A stretch of DNA of 64,000 nt from Globodera rostochiensis (Eukaryota > Nematoda > Chromadorea > Rhabditida > Heteroderidae). The first letter of the stretch is position 1, and the number at the start of each line of letters is the position of its first letter. A program made the position numbers and the translations under genes. Location: positions 1,016,666 through 1,080,665 of the forward strand of contig JAEVLN010000017.1 of NCBI GenBank assembly GCA_018350325.1, given 5' to 3'. Under the pieces are notes generated by a model, which ran no database searches, was not told where the DNA came from, and saw only the letters and a program-made list of their open reading frames with translations. Positions 20,147 to 33,477 of the stretch are shown one piece after another.

Positions 20147-23100
20147 TTCTTCTCGCCGCACGCCTCCGTCAAGGTCGGTGATGTTGCAGCCGACCAATGT
20201 TCGTCGCTTTTCCCTCAGGCAAAAGCGCTCCCGGGGCGACGGCCTCAGAGAAGTGCAAAAGCTACAAAAAGAAGGTGCGTTCCATTAACCAGCAAAATCA
20301 AACAAAAAACGGACGGACAGCGGGCGCACCTTTTAACAACAAAATCAAAGAGCAAAGTGGTCACAGGGATAAAAATCAGTGCCATCCAAAAGGAGGGGCT
20401 GGACACCTTGAAGAACGCGAAGTGTGTTTATAAGCATAGCCGCTATTAAGATCAATACCATAATCATAAACATGCCGCTCATGTCGGAACCCAGCGGGAA
20501 CAGCGGCCAAATCTGCGATTTTTGACAATTTAAATTTTAAAAAAATGCACATTTTTTTACCCGCGAATAGATGATCAAGTAGACAAACCACAGAAGGATG
20601 GAACCAAGACAGCATCCGACGATGATCCATGTCCATGAATCGCACTCCAACAACGCCTTTAGGCACACCGTGGCCACAACAAACTGAAATTTTGAAAACA
20701 ATGAATTTTTAAAATACTTATTTAGAGTGTTTAATTCCTTCTTTGTTTTTGCAATTACTGTGTTGGTCTAAGGGTTTTTGTAAAGCTCCAATAACAACAA
20801 AATAAAAATTTCAAAAAATAATCACACCACCAAAGGGGTGTTTCAAATTATGAAATTTTTTGTACAATCCGGCAAACATTTGACTTTTCCGTTGCGGAAG
20901 GCAAATGTCTGCGCGACCGACCATACCGTATAAAGGGAATTGCCGAACATCAACCAGCCGCCCGTGTTGCCGCCAGCCCACACAACGCCGGAGGAATAGA
21001 AGCCAAAATTGAGGAAGAAAAGGAGCAGAGAGTGCCACAGCGAAACGCCCACCCACATGAAGAAGCGCTGAGAGATCGATAAAAATGAGTCGAGAAATAG
21101 GTACCCTCGCAAATTCAAAAAAACAAATCATCGAGAAACAGCGAGTCTCAAAAACTTTGTCACCAACAAAAATGGCATAAACTCACATCGTTGGAAAATG
21201 CCATTTGCTGAAAGCTTTGGTAAAGCTGCGGATGGCGCAGAATCATGCGTTGGGAGAGCGGACGGTCGAAGAGGCCGAGAATGATTGGGGGCAGCGCGGT
21301 GAATGTAACGTTGAACATGGCGATGGTCCACCGCTCGAAGATGGTGACGCCAGAGAAGGCGGAGAAGAACGCGAACCACAGCTCAATGATGTACAAGCAG
21401 ATGTTCTTGTAAAAGCTGTCGATGGGCGGGGGGGAAGGGCAAATGTTAAAGAACGGAAGGATACAAAGTTTGTGGGCACGTTTGTTGCGAGATTTCCGAG
21501 AATTTCTCACCGTGATCTTCATGATCAAAAGATTCAAGATCTAGATCTAGTCCACCCAAGACTTTGTAACAAAAATTTGGGTTTTACCGATTTATTTATC
21601 AAATTCCAAACAAACCATTTCAAATCCAATAAAAAGTGCGTAAAAAATAAAAAATGTTTTTAAATTATTTTAGAAAATTTTTATTAATGGAATAAATTTT
21701 TGAGCACTTTTCACACCTGTAAAGAATGACTTTGACGCTTCGTTCGAAATTCCAAGTGCCTAAAATTAATTTTGTTTTTGTTAATACAAATTCTATATAA
21801 TGGAAAAGAAATATTTTGCTATTTTTCAAATCCAATCATTTTTTCACCATGCACTAAAAGAAGACGGCGAAGAAATTGGAACTGTGCGATTGAATAGTCG
21901 CTGACCGAGGCGGCCTAACAATACAATAAAATTTTTGATTTTTTTGGAGAAAATTAATAAAATTGGCGTTGTGACGCCGCCCACCTGGAGACCTTCGACC
22001 CCGCTAATTCCGACCCCAACATTGGCCGCTTGGATCATCGCCACGTCGTTGGCCCCGTCGCCGACAGCCATCACCGTTTTGTTGTTGCCGAGCGATTTCA
22101 CAATTTCAACGACTTCGGCCTTCTGTGAATGGAGCAAAGCGATCATTAAACATTAATCATTTTACAATAAAATCTCAAATCTTAATTCTGATTTATGTGT
22201 ATCGTTGATTTCTTGCGCATCACCTGCATCGGCGTCATTCTACAACAAATGACGGAGTGACAGTTGACGATCAGCTCCGCAAAAACGCGTCTCGCCTCTC
22301 CGATCACCGCGTGGTGCAAACTGGCCCCGTCGATGACCAACGCAAACGCCGTGTTGGAAAGCATAAACTGGTGAGACTAAATATTTAAAATGTTTATAAT
22401 TCCAGAAAACGGCAATTTTTTGAGTGGGCAAAGAAGATGGAGTTCCTCGGTTTTTAAGCCAGTCCCCAAACCCATGGCCTGAGTGGGGCTCGTCATTGGA
22501 CAGCAATTCGAGTTCAAAAAACAAAAAGAGGCAAAAATGGACAACCGACGGGCCCCAATTGCATTCAAAATTTCACCTTCAGCGTGTATTCGTGCAGTTT
22601 GGCTAACACCACGTCAAAGCTACGTTCGGCCAACACCATCAATTCCGTGTCCTTGTGGCAAAGGGAGGAGGACTGTGCAATTTGGACGGCCGTCTCCAAT
22701 TTGTCGCCGGTCAGCATCCAAATGCGAATGCCGGCGGCCAACAAAGTCCGGATGGTCAATGGCACATTCTGAGAGAAGAGAACGATTTTTTTCCCTAAGA
22801 AAAAACATGCGCATTTTGTTGGAAAGATTAGACTTATGCCCAGAAACAATATAAATAATATTAAAAATCCAGAAATTTCCGCAAACGGCGCCTCAATAGA
22901 AGTGCCAATACTTTCTTTGCCGTTTTCCAATGCAAAAATTCTCCGGTTTTCATTAAAAAATACAATCCAAAAATCAAACGCACCTCCTGCAATTTGTCCT
23001 CAATGGCTGTCACTGCGATCAGTCGCAAATTGCACTCAATTTGTTCAGCCACCGCCTCCAGCTGTTTCTCGCGCTCCTCAATGGCGGTGGACGCCGTTTT

Positions 23101-26100
23101 GAAGTCGCGCGACCATTGCGCGTAAACAGCCGGGTCCAAAACGGCGGAGGCAAAACACAAAGTGCGATAACCTTAAAAGGGATGATTTTTAATTTAATGC
23201 TTTACAATTTATGCAATTTCAACCGATTGAATGCTTGCAATTTTTTGGGGAAAAAAATAGTTTGTTCAGCCAGTAAAAGTGGGAAATGTTCGTATGTCGA
23301 AGAAGCGTTTCCCGTGAAGCATTTGGCCAAATTTTGTAATTTACGCATTTAGGGAACGCCGACGGACTCATTGAAATCGAACGATTTTGGAGAGTCCGTG
23401 GAGCTAGAATGCGACAGTTGCATCAGAAGGGAACCGAACTCGGACACCGGCCTTTTATAAAACAAAGAGAGAACCACTGCGCTACACCAGCACAACAAGG
23501 AAAAGCCCGTAAGAATTAATAGGAGAAATGAATAATTTTTTTTATGAAACAGAGCTTTTGACCCTTACAAAATTACCTAGTGCCCGACCGGGACCATAGC
23601 GAGATTTTTACGGAATCCCGAACACGTACCCAGCGGGTTTTATTTCGCCAAAAAATGTCTCCAAATTTCTCCGGGGGGGGGGGGAAATTTGAATTAAAGT
23701 TTCATTCAGAAAAAGGAGTACTTTTGCCGGGCACTAAACATTGGGAATATCAAATGTCAACAAAATTCCATAAAAAATGTTTTTAAATCGAATGCAAAAA
23801 AGAAACCCTTTTGCGCATAATCGTTCAACGCGCCGTTACAGCGGGCCAACATTTGTCGGTCGTTCAGTTCCTTTGAAAGACGTTCAAAAATGACGTTGTC
23901 CTGAAACAAAAACACAAAATTCGCCGATTAAATTTTGTTGGTATTTATGAACACCATTGCAATTAAACAAACAACAAAAAAAGCCACCAAACATTTTTTA
24001 TTTATTCGGTTTTAATTGATTAAATAAAAATCATTAAAATGGCAACAAAAAAGTTTCGTCTCCTCAAAAAAAAGGAGACAATTGAGACAATTTTTAATAT
24101 TATTTTTGTATTAAAAACAAAACCCACCGCCCCCTTGCAGAACAATTTTATTTCAGCCGCGCCGTCGGCGCTTTTCTCGCGCAAAATTACGCTCATCCGT
24201 TTCCGATCGCTGGTGAACACGAGCGCATTTAACAGCTCAAACGTTCGGTCGCTGCCGCCCTTTTAAAATTTAAAAAATTTAAAAAAAGATTAATTATTAT
24301 TTTTTAAATACCGTTTCCACCACAATTTCGTTTGGTCTGCGCGTGTGAAAGGTGAAGCCTTGGTTCTGAGCGGCCCGAACGAGCGCTGCTTCGTCGGGTG
24401 ACGAAGCCTGGAAGCGAATGTGCCCGCTCTCTTCACGTTCCGGCACAACTGCAAGTAAAGATGGAAAATAACAAAAATAAAAATAAAGAGAGAATTAATT
24501 AGTGTAAAAAATAGAAAAGACAAGTTTACAAATATACGCATAGATTTTAGGATCATCACCAGAACTTTAGAAGAAATAAGAATATGCCAAATTACAAATA
24601 ATTGCCAATTTTTGATTTTCTGCTTTAAATTCTTTTTTTTCAAAAGAATTTTCCACAATCCATCCATGCAATTTCCCCACCGGAATGGCACGTGGCCAGC
24701 ATTGTGAGAAACTCGTAAATTTGAGCCCCATTGCCATTCCGTCCGCTGGTCATGTCATGCCGAAGTTGGGGATCGTCAAAATCTTCCTAAATTATGAGTT
24801 AAATTTTAAGGACAAAAAGAGGCCAGCAGCAACCCTGTCGTCGTCTCCGTAGCCAATCGGGCCAATTTGGCATCGTTTGAATGTCATTATGTTTCGCGTC
24901 AATGTGCCAGTTTTGTCTGAAAAATTAATAACATTTTTATTGAATTAACTATACTTTCTAAAGAATGTAAATAAAATTTTTATGAAATTTGACAATTTTA
25001 GAAAAATATCTTTGATGTTTTTCAATTTGTTGTTCGGCAAAACTGTTAACAACCAGAGAACAACAAATGACCCCCCTAAAGAAAAAAAAATCTCAAACTA
25101 ACAACAAAAAAAACGAACAAAACAAAACATTTTTACCGGTCATCAAAAATTGCACTTGGCCTAACTCTTCGTTCAGATTGGAAGTGCGCGCCGTCGCCGA
25201 CACGTCGCTGGCCTCGTCGTACATTAAAATGTCCTAAATGTTTTAAAAACCTAAATTTAATAAATATGACATGAAAAACGGATAAAATTAGAGGTTTAAA
25301 GTAATTCATTATCTTTGTTTTCAATTCGATTTTTTGTTGTTGGATCACGAAAAATTGGTATTTTGCTTACAAATAGCGAAGTCGGATTTTCAATTAAAAT
25401 TTCGTTTCAACTGCAACGAGTTCGAGCAGTATTTCGGCTGAACTGGGAGGCGCAAAAGGATAACGGCGGGGAATGATCAATACCAACCATCTATAACACC
25501 CCTTGGACGACACACCGGTGGCTTAAGCCATGGATTGGTGCTCGTGACCAGAAGACCCTCCTCCCCCCGGGCAATCATTAACATTTTACAATGAATTCAT
25601 GTTTAAAATGTTTTTTAAATATTTGCCTGATTGATGTAGGACGCCTGGAAAAAGCGCACAATTTCCAGTGTCACTTGCAGCGAAATCGGGATCAGGTTGT
25701 TGTAGAGAATGAAAAAGGTGAGCATATTCCACCAAAAGGACCAATGGCCAATGGCACCGGTGTACCAATGGCCGTCCAACAGCCATTTGTTGAACACTTC
25801 GGCACCGATTACGCTGAGAGGGGAAAAAAGATTCAAAAAAAAAACAAAGAAATTTTAAAGTTTTATGCAATCCAAAAACCTCTTTCAGGCCCCGTTAACC
25901 AACCATTCATTGAGGACGGGAAATTCCAAGACTCCCCCCCCCCCACACTTTCAACCAAAAAGTTTGTGGCAGTCGACTGACCTGACGACGGTGATCAGCA
26001 CCAGCATGAGGAAAAGGATGACAATGCGTTGGTTGGTCATCACGTCGATGCGCGACGTCTTCAACGGGGCGCTGGTCGAATTCATCAGCAGCCGCGAGTC

Positions 26101-27958
26101 GTGGCCCGTGTACACGACGACGCCGAACACCCAACGGCAATTCTTCAGCTTTGCGCCCCGAAGCAAAAATTGGCCAATTGCTAAAGGCAAAACATATTAA
26201 ACCGTTTATATAAAATAGAATATATCTTAAAGCCGGGGATCAACAACAACAACAAAATGTTCGGGAACTGGCGGAGACGGGACTCACAAAGCGGCGCCTT
26301 TTCGTCGTTGGCGACGCGCAATGTGCCGGCAAATTCGTTCACTCGTCGATTGGGCGGTTCGCATTCAATTTGCGCGTTCAATGCCCGCAGTTGTGCCATG
26401 TCAGTGAGTTGGGCGGTGTTTGGAATAGCCTAAATTTACGTTTTTTTAATAATAAAGATTTTTTCCCGACCCAAAACCTGTCTAATTTTCAAATTTGTCT
26501 CCCCGTCCAATTGTGCCGTTTCGATGTAGGCTGAAAATGTGGAAATGTTAAAGCCTTTTTAAGTTATTTTCACAGCTTTTGGAAGTTTCATGTGACGGAC
26601 TGAATTTTAATAAATTTTTTTTGTTAATTTTTATATCTCAAAAATTTACAGGAAAAAAACTAGACAAAAATCTTCTTATTTTTAATTCAATTTACCCATT
26701 CCCATCGCTTCGCTGGACGAAAGGAGCACAATGTCGGCAGGAAAAAATTGGCCCTCTTTGACCCGAATGATTTCGCCGACCCGTAACTGAAATTGGCAAT
26801 AAACCTACAATTTTTTTTAACATTGTCAAAAAAAATTTACAATTTTTTATTTAAGAATTATTTAATCAAAAAAAGAGAAAAAAGAGCATCCAACAAAAAT
26901 TGTTCGAATTATTCGACCTGCTTCCATTTGGCCACCCGTATTTTGGCACCACCGGCGACAAGGGCGGGCGCAGTGTCCAGCACTTCGACCTTGTAATTGT
27001 TCACTTCAATGTCCATTCGTCGCCGTTTCTGAACACATCAAAAATGATGTCAAAAATGAAAAGGACTCACAATGTCCTCAAAAATCTCTTTTAAGGCTGA
27101 CACTGTCAAAATGATAAGAAAAGGCACCGCGGTGGTGTAACGACCTGAATGATTGTTATAAATTTGGTGAACATTTCAGCAATTTTTGTTGTTCAAAAAA
27201 TTGATACAAATTTTGAATATTATAAAGTTTCTATTTTGCTAATAGGCTTTCAAAAAGCTTGGACGACCTGTGGGGCTGACTTCGGGGATTTGTTGCAGGA
27301 CGGCGATGATCAAAAAGAACACGTTGCTGTAACGTCGGAACTGTTCGATCAGAAAGCGCGGGAGGAATGTCATGACGTTGTATTTACATGTGCTGAAACA
27401 AAAAAGATGAAGCCGGGGGCTTAAAAATTGCCATTTTTTACATTCGCCCGCCCAACCCCAAACTCCGCTACTGTACTGAACAGCTTGAATGGCTTTACCC
27501 CCAAGTCCAGTCGTATTATATGCAAAAACTGTTTGGGAAAGCCGGCACAAAACGAGCTGCATTCAAAAGAGGCCTCGGCACCTTCTAAATCAGCGGATAC
27601 CGGAAAGCTCCCCGGGCCCGGTCCAATCTCAATAAAGTCACAAAGGCCCAAAACAATTAAATCCTCCAATTTAACAGTAATTATTCTCGCCTTTCGATTC
27701 TTACCAAATCCAATTTTTCTAAAAAAACAAAAAAAACATAAACCTGATTTGGTTGTTGCAATACTTTTGCGGCTGTTGAGCGCCGTTTACGACGATTGTT
27801 CGCGGCGCAACCGCTCCGTTTGCCGACCCCCGTTTCTGTTGCGCGTGGCCACCGCCGCCAACGGACGACTGCTGGGAGGACATTGAGGAGGTCAGCGAGG
27901 CGAAAGTGCTATCGCGAATGGCCGAGTAGGAGGGCAAATGGGCACGAAGCCAGTCCAT
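20147..27958 (-). CDS. tat-1: P4-ATPase phospholipid flippase, TAT-1/ATP8A type
   Basis: Flips aminophospholipids, mainly phosphatidylserine, to the cytosolic leaflet of plasma and endosomal membranes. Exons (high-low): 27958-27744, 27392-27268, 27144-27071, 27028-26918, 26786-26696, 26530-26478, 26429-26288, 26180-25982, 25813-25627, 25233-25137, 24916-24834, 24786-24681, 24448-24312, 24259-24128, 23900-23807, 23171-22984, 22768-22577, 22376-22224, 22122-21985, 21914-21848, 21759-21717, 21415-21187, 21067-20927, 20683-20561, 20512-20459, 20406-20330, 20261-20147. They join in phase to about 1,122 codons, the usual family length. Hallmarks in order: [33 protein letters not shown] (the P4 form of TGES), DKTGTLT with the phosphorylated Asp near 432, [34 protein letters not shown], then TM5-10 including [17 protein letters not shown]. 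The intron at 25626 has a GC donor. The N-terminus is Ser/Gly/Gln-rich. A Q-rich tail (19126-19580) probably follows. Confidence 0.95.
23380..23510 (-). mobile_element. tRNA-derived SINE-like insertion in a flippase intron
   Basis: On the minus strand GTGTAGCGCAGTGGTTCTC matches an A box and GTCCGAGTTCGGTTCCC a B box, with tRNA-like spacing. It lies in the roughly 635-bp intron between 23807 and 23171. No poly(A) tail or target duplication was fixed. Confidence 0.5.
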
Positions 27959-28387
27959 AAGAGAGAACAGATGAAAGAGGAAAATACATATTATATTAAT
28001 ATGTAATGTATTAAAACAAAAAATGTTGTACAGAAAATTGGTGATTAATTCCGTGCCGAAATCGGCACTCCATAAACCAGACTCCGTAGGCATTTATCTA
28101 ATCAAAAAATTACCAAAATCGCCGATCGCGATCGGAGAGTTGACGACGACTGTGTTGGCAACAAAACGCCAATAAATAAACGATTGGGTGAATATTAATG
28201 CCAATTTTTATACGAAAAAAGCTCTGAACGCAACAAATGCCTACGTTCACTAATTCAACTGAACTGACACTAACCGTTCTAAAACCCAGAAAAGGGAGCG
28301 GGACGTTTGGGCCCGCCATTTGGGCCCGCCATTAGGTGGCCCCAACTCAGAAACACATAGAAAATGATCAAACGTTGGGTAATAAAT

Positions 28388-28850
28388 CGGAGCACCACGA
28401 TTCGGCGCGCACGATTCGGCGCGCACGTTTCGGCGCGCACGATTCGGCGCGGCACGATTCGGCGCCGACAAGTTTTTCGTTATAACTTAGTTCAAAGTCA
28501 ACTAAACCAAACATACTTGGTATCATTCGAAAGCTCTTAGTATGCTGAACCTTTATCAAGCTAAAGCTAACCGATTTGTCTTTCCAAAAAAAAGTTATAG
28601 CTTAAAATCTTTGAAAATTTCCATTTTTCGTGCCAACTTTTAGTTATGGTGCCATAACTTTTTTTTGGAAAGACAAATCGGTTAGCTTTAGCTTGATAAA
28701 GGTTCAGCATACTAAGAGCTTTCGAATGATACCAAGTATGTTTGGTTTAGTTGACATTGAACTAAGTTATAACGAAAAACTTGTCGGCGCCGAATCGTGC
28801 CGCGCCGAATCGTGCGCGCCGAAACGTGCGCGCCGAATCGAGGTGTACCG
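28388..28850. mobile_element. 463-bp foldback element with GATTCGGCGCG terminal repeats
   Basis: Two arms of about 210 bp are near-perfect reverse complements. The outer part is four or five copies of CACGATTCGGCGCG, the inner part a unique arm containing AACCGATTTGTCTTTCC and GTTATGGC/CCATAAC. It is flanked by a 9-bp direct repeat GTAATAAAT (28379-28387 and 28851-28859). No coding. Its architecture matches 34040-34425 and 55200-55640. Confidence 0.85.
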
Positions 28851-28859
28851 GTAATAAAT

Positions 28860-30904
28860 ACATAATTAGAGTCCGGATTAATATTTTTTGAGAATTCTCT
28901 TCACTACCTCAAGTTTGTATTGGCCAATCTCAAGTTCCCAGAGAAGGGTGTTTTTTTAGGATAACACAAACATTTTTTAAAACAAATCTCAATTTGTTCT
29001 TATCCATCATAAATGTGTACTATTTGAGGTTTATTGGAGAGGGATGACGTTTTGTTATCAGTTTGGATTATCAATCGATCTAAAGTCCAGACGCATTAAT
29101 TCCTTTTATTTCCCTGGCATAACAGAAACTGTGCTACTGCTTTGTATGTGTCGTCGTTAGGTGCTTTTATAAATCGATTACATTAAAGTGCTAAAATTGA
29201 TTTTTTTTTTTTAAATTCCGAAACTTTACCTTTGTTTATTTACGCAAAATAATTCTATTAGTACAAGGAACTGTGATGCGTACTTATCCTTTCTGTGCAA
29301 ACACTAGTTCTGCACGAGACCCAAAATTCCCCGATACTCGAGACTCGATACCGAGACTTGACCCCGATACTCGATACCGAGACCGATACCCAAAAAACCC
29401 GAGACTTTTCTCGAGTCGATACCGAGACTCTCGTGCAAGCACTAGCAAACACCACTTTCAAATTTAAAAAAGGGCAACAAAAGCGCTAAACTGCTCGTCA
29501 AATGCAATTTAATTTAAGAAATGCTTGTTTTAATAAAAAATAAATCGATTGTGTATATAAACGATGAAAAATGAGTTTGGGGGGGGGGGTGTTTGAAATT
29601 CTGAGCACAGCGTGTGCAATTGACGGTACCGCCGGCGAGGGAAGCGCGAAAGTCCTCAAACAAGCATAACACTTTTGCCAATAAACACAGGCGAGCGGGC
29701 GGACGAATTGATTGGAATGAATGGACGGGGAGGGGGGGGGGGGGGGGGGGACTAAAATGGGACCAAAGAATGCAATTTTACCGGGGAATGGTTATGAAAC
29801 GAATTATTCTTTGTCAGAGGGCGTATCGGAAAGGCATTGGATTTTTTCAAGTACTAACAGTGAAATTTAAAGAAATTTAAGTACACTTAAAATTCTTATG
29901 TCAAAACAAAAAACGCTAAATATCGGTCATACGGTCCAGACTCAAAATCAAACGAAATATATGTATATCAATCGACTCCTTTCGTCGGTCTGCAATGTAA
30001 GAATCAGGAAAATGTTGGGCAACCATTCCCTGAAGAGTTACAGACCCGGGATAAGTACATTTTTAATTTTTAAGTATGAGTGTCATTTTTAAGCACTGTA
30101 CTTGCCATTAAGTATACTGTACATATACGAACATCCCTTGAATTTTACTTTACGACATTTAATTAAATTAATGTAAATATCCTCAGCGGGAAATCTTGTT
30201 ACTGTAATTATTATTAAATGCGATTTTTAAAGATTTTTACTTTTATTCCGATAAAAAATTAATTGTAACATTATTATTTTCGCTTTCTTACGCATTAAAA
30301 AAAGAAAAAGTTGTAAATTTTTTAAAATTTATTTGAACAAAAGTGAATTTACTACAAAAAAAAGTGAATGAATAATTTTATTCAATACAAAACATTTTAT
30401 TTAAAATGTTCACGTGCTTTGTATGTACTTCTTGTCGCTGACCCCACCCGTCGCCTCACTCATTTTACTTTTTCGTCAATATTTTTCGCATCCCCCCACC
30501 AAATTCCCTGTCACGCTATCAGAGCACCGATCGCACGCACATAAATAAGGAGAGCATTTTTGGCTATCATCGATCAGTTCACAAGCGCTGGGAACTTTCA
30601 ATTTATGCACCCAATTTTAGAGCATTTTAAAAACAAAATAATTAACATAAGCCAAAATGTCCCCTATAATTTGTTAACTCATAATTGCCAACTTTTTAAA
30701 TCATTCCAAAGCTCTCTCACAAAAGCAATGAATAAAAACACAAAAAACTGATCAGAAACAAACTGTGAAGACCTCAGCTTCTTCTTTTTTGCCATTTGCC
30801 CTTTTTGGAACGCTTAATTAATTAAGCGGGTGCCTCAGATCTTGGACAATTAATTAGTTATTCATTATTTTCTCATCTTCAAATTAAACTTCAATTTGTG
30901 TCAA
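28860..30904. other. Intergenic, divergent promoter side of two genes
   Basis: Between the minus-strand flippase start (27958) and the plus-strand carbonic anhydrase. It contains one MITE (29305-29444), G runs near 29580 and 29730-29750, and a 63-codon plus frame (30560-30751) without support. ATAAATAAGG near 30540 could belong to the carbonic anhydrase promoter. Confidence 0.4.
29305..29444. mobile_element. hAT-like MITE with GATACTCGA repeats
   Basis: A 140-bp element with ends TAGTTCTGCACGAGA and TCTCGTGCAAGCACTA and a perfect 8-bp duplication GCAAACAC at 29297-29304 and 29445-29452. The interior repeats GATACCGAGA and CTCGAG. Same family as 1561-1744. Confidence 0.9.
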
Positions 30905-32562
30905 ATGCCGGGCATCAGAAAGCTCTTTGAGGGCATCCTCAATTTCCGGAAAACACTTCGGCCAAGGTTGGCTGTCGCCGTTCACTTTGCTCTAATTAAA
31001 TTCCACGAGTTCAGCATGGTCAAGGAGTTCGAGAAGGTACATGACCACCCGGACCCAAGTGCGGTGTTGTTCACCTGCATGGATTCAAGGTGGACGCTGT
31101 AGACGGACATTGTTTCAGTTTAAATTTTCTTAACAAATCTGTGATCCGAGTAACTAAACCGGGAAATGGCACTTTTTAAAAAAAATTAAATTTGTGTATT
31201 TCTTTCGCAGGTTACAGCCGTCCAAGTTTATGGGCGCTCAGATAGGCGAACTGTTTGTTGTGCGCAACTCCGCTAATATGGTGCCAGTCGCAAAGAGTTT
31301 TGGTGCGTCACAATACAATACAATTGTTGAAGTCGTTCATGTTGAGCAGCTGTTTTGTGATGGCGTACAATTAAAATAATATTTTTAATCCGATTTTATG
31401 CAGTGAAAATATGTTCTGTACTTGGTCGGGATCCCGACAAGTCTAATGGCGTCTTTTTTATTTAACAGGCGATTCTGGCGGCGAAGTGTCCGTTACCACC
31501 GAACCAGCGGCGCTCGAATTGGCAATTAGGTTTTATCAGAGGACAAATTGGCCAAAATTAAAAATTGCAGACGAGGAAACGTCCGACGAGTGGTCGTCTG
31601 TGGGCACTCCGATTGGTTGGTTGGTATGCGCAGGCTGCTTCGGTCGGGCTAACGAAAAGCGATAGCTGGGAAATCCGAACCAACATTTTTTTGATCGATT
31701 CGACCCCAAACAAAAGCGATTCGCGATCCTTTTCTTAACCATGGCCCGAGGATTTCAAATGGTTCTTTCATGGCTGGGCCTTTTCGCTTTCCATTTAAAA
31801 GACGTATCCGATTTTGACTTAAATTTGAACTGCTTCTTCTTTCTCAAACCCCCGAACGCAGTCTTTTTTGATTCTGATCAATGCTTGTGATTCGGACCTT
31901 TTCTGTTCAGCAAGGCGATCAACACCCTCTACGATTTGTACCACGGACGGCCGTTTGACGCGGAATCGCCGATGGACCATTGGCTGCGTCGAAACGGACA
32001 CCAAAGTGTGCAGAAATTGGCCCAACTGCTGTCGAATGGGACGGACGGAGACGCGGAATTGGAATTCGCCTCGGAGAACGGACTAATGACGTTCAGGGCC
32101 CGCATCGACCGGGACGGACGGCTCAGCGCGGTGGACAAACTCTCTCAGATCAACACACTTCAGGTAATGTGATCGACGCTTTAACTTTTCTTTGATCATC
32201 GTAATGAAACAATCGTTGGAACATTCTTCTTTTTTCCAGCAGTTGACCAACATTGCCTCTCACGAGTTTTTGAGGGAGTACATTGTGTCAAAAAGGGTTG
32301 GCTTGGATGCGATGTGGTTCGACATCTTCAATGGTGAAATGTGCGATTTTCCAAATTTATTAAATATTTAAATGAACGCACTTTTTCTCCCCCTCCCGCC
32401 CAATCATTTAGTTATATTTTTTCGCGAAAACAAAAGCACTTTTTGCCCATCAACGAAAGCACATCGGCCGATTTGTTGCGGGAGGCGGTCGAGCAAATCG
32501 AAGAGACCGCCGCCGCTGATGAAGAGGAAAATTGGCAACAAAAAGAAAGCATTCGCCGATGA
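30905..32562 (+). CDS. Beta-class carbonic anhydrase
   Basis: Reversible hydration of CO2 to bicarbonate with a zinc ion. Eight exons join in phase: 30905-30966, 31015-31089, 31211-31302, 31469-31529, 31571-31615, 31911-32163, 32240-32340 and 32412-32562, giving 279 residues, the usual size of nematode beta-CAs. Zinc and catalytic motifs are present: CMDSR (zinc Cys plus the Asp-Arg dyad) and VVVCGHSDCKA (zinc His and Cys). Near the C-terminus ASHEFLREYI and MWFDIFNGEIYIFSRKQKHF match the nematode family pattern. No signal peptide is visible, so it is probably cytosolic or mitochondrial. The last donor is GTGCGA. A poly(A) signal follows 44 bases after the stop. Mammals lack this enzyme class. 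Confidence 0.93.
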
Positions 32563-32605
32563 ATTTTTACACAAAAAAATCCCTCCCATATAATGGCAAA
32601 ATATC

Positions 32606-32611
32606 AATAAA
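32606..32611 (+). terminator. Poly(A) signal of the carbonic anhydrase gene
   Basis: AATAAA at a normal distance after the stop codon. Confidence 0.6.
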
Positions 32612-32779
32612 AAATGTAACTATTTAGTAAATGGAAAGTTTCGTTTTAAAAATGTTGTGGAACATTTTAAGTGCCTGGGACTTTGCACTGTTTAAAACAT
32701 GCAAACAAATTACCTACTGTATATACTAATAAATAATTAATGATTTTACTAAATCGTACTAAAAACCTATAGGTTATTC

Positions 32780-32878
32780 TAGGGTTGGACGTCGGGCTTG
32801 AGTTTGCGGGGTCGGGGTTGGGACTGTCGGGATCTGGTCGAAAAATGGCCTAAGGGGTTTCAACCCTAATATTCTAGT
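32780..32878. mobile_element. Small element with TAGGGTTG/CAACCCTA ends
   Basis: A 99-bp GC-rich unit with inverted ends and an internal GGGGTCGGGGTTGGGAC string. TATTCTAG occurs on both sides (32775-32782 and 32880-32887) but overlaps the left terminus, so the exact duplication is unclear. Related to the CCCCGAC elements near 0.7 and 1.5 kb. Confidence 0.5.
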
Positions 32879-33477
32879 AAATGGTGAATGGCACTCGGAA
32901 CACCGGACTTTTTGTTTATTTGATGAAATCATCGCGATTTCCATTTCCTTTCATTAATTTATTCACCGAATCAACTGTAAGTTTGCTTAAAAACGAATTT
33001 AAATCGTTATAAATTAAAAAATTAAGAAACCATAAGGCTGTTAAATTAAACCAATAACGCAAAAATGGTTTTTGTTTACTGGAATAAAAAACAAATATTT
33101 CGTCTAATCAAAGCTAACAAAGGAAGGTTTTATGATTTTACGCTTTTTATACAAATTTGCCGTTCTTAATTAGAATTTTAAAATTGTGTAAAAATCTGGA
33201 GCCGGATTTGGAGCTTTTTTTGTACGTTGTCCGATATCATTTTGAATTTTGAAAGCGGAACGTTTTAATTTAAGGGTAATAAATTTATAACAGAATTAAC
33301 ATTTCCAATGGTTAATCATCAACATTGGACCATTTTCTTCACTGGGTGGGCTCTCCGGTTGATGGATGGATAATTCACAGCAATTTTAATTCCACAAATT
33401 TAGTAAAATTCCATTAACTATTTTTTCATCATAAATATTATTTATGTTTTTTTGCATTAATTTTTAGAAACCTAACA

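Noticed and set aside
28388..28850. Foldback as a microRNA precursor or structural RNA gene
   Set aside because: Target duplication, terminal arrays and length point to a transposon; no evidence of a processed RNA.
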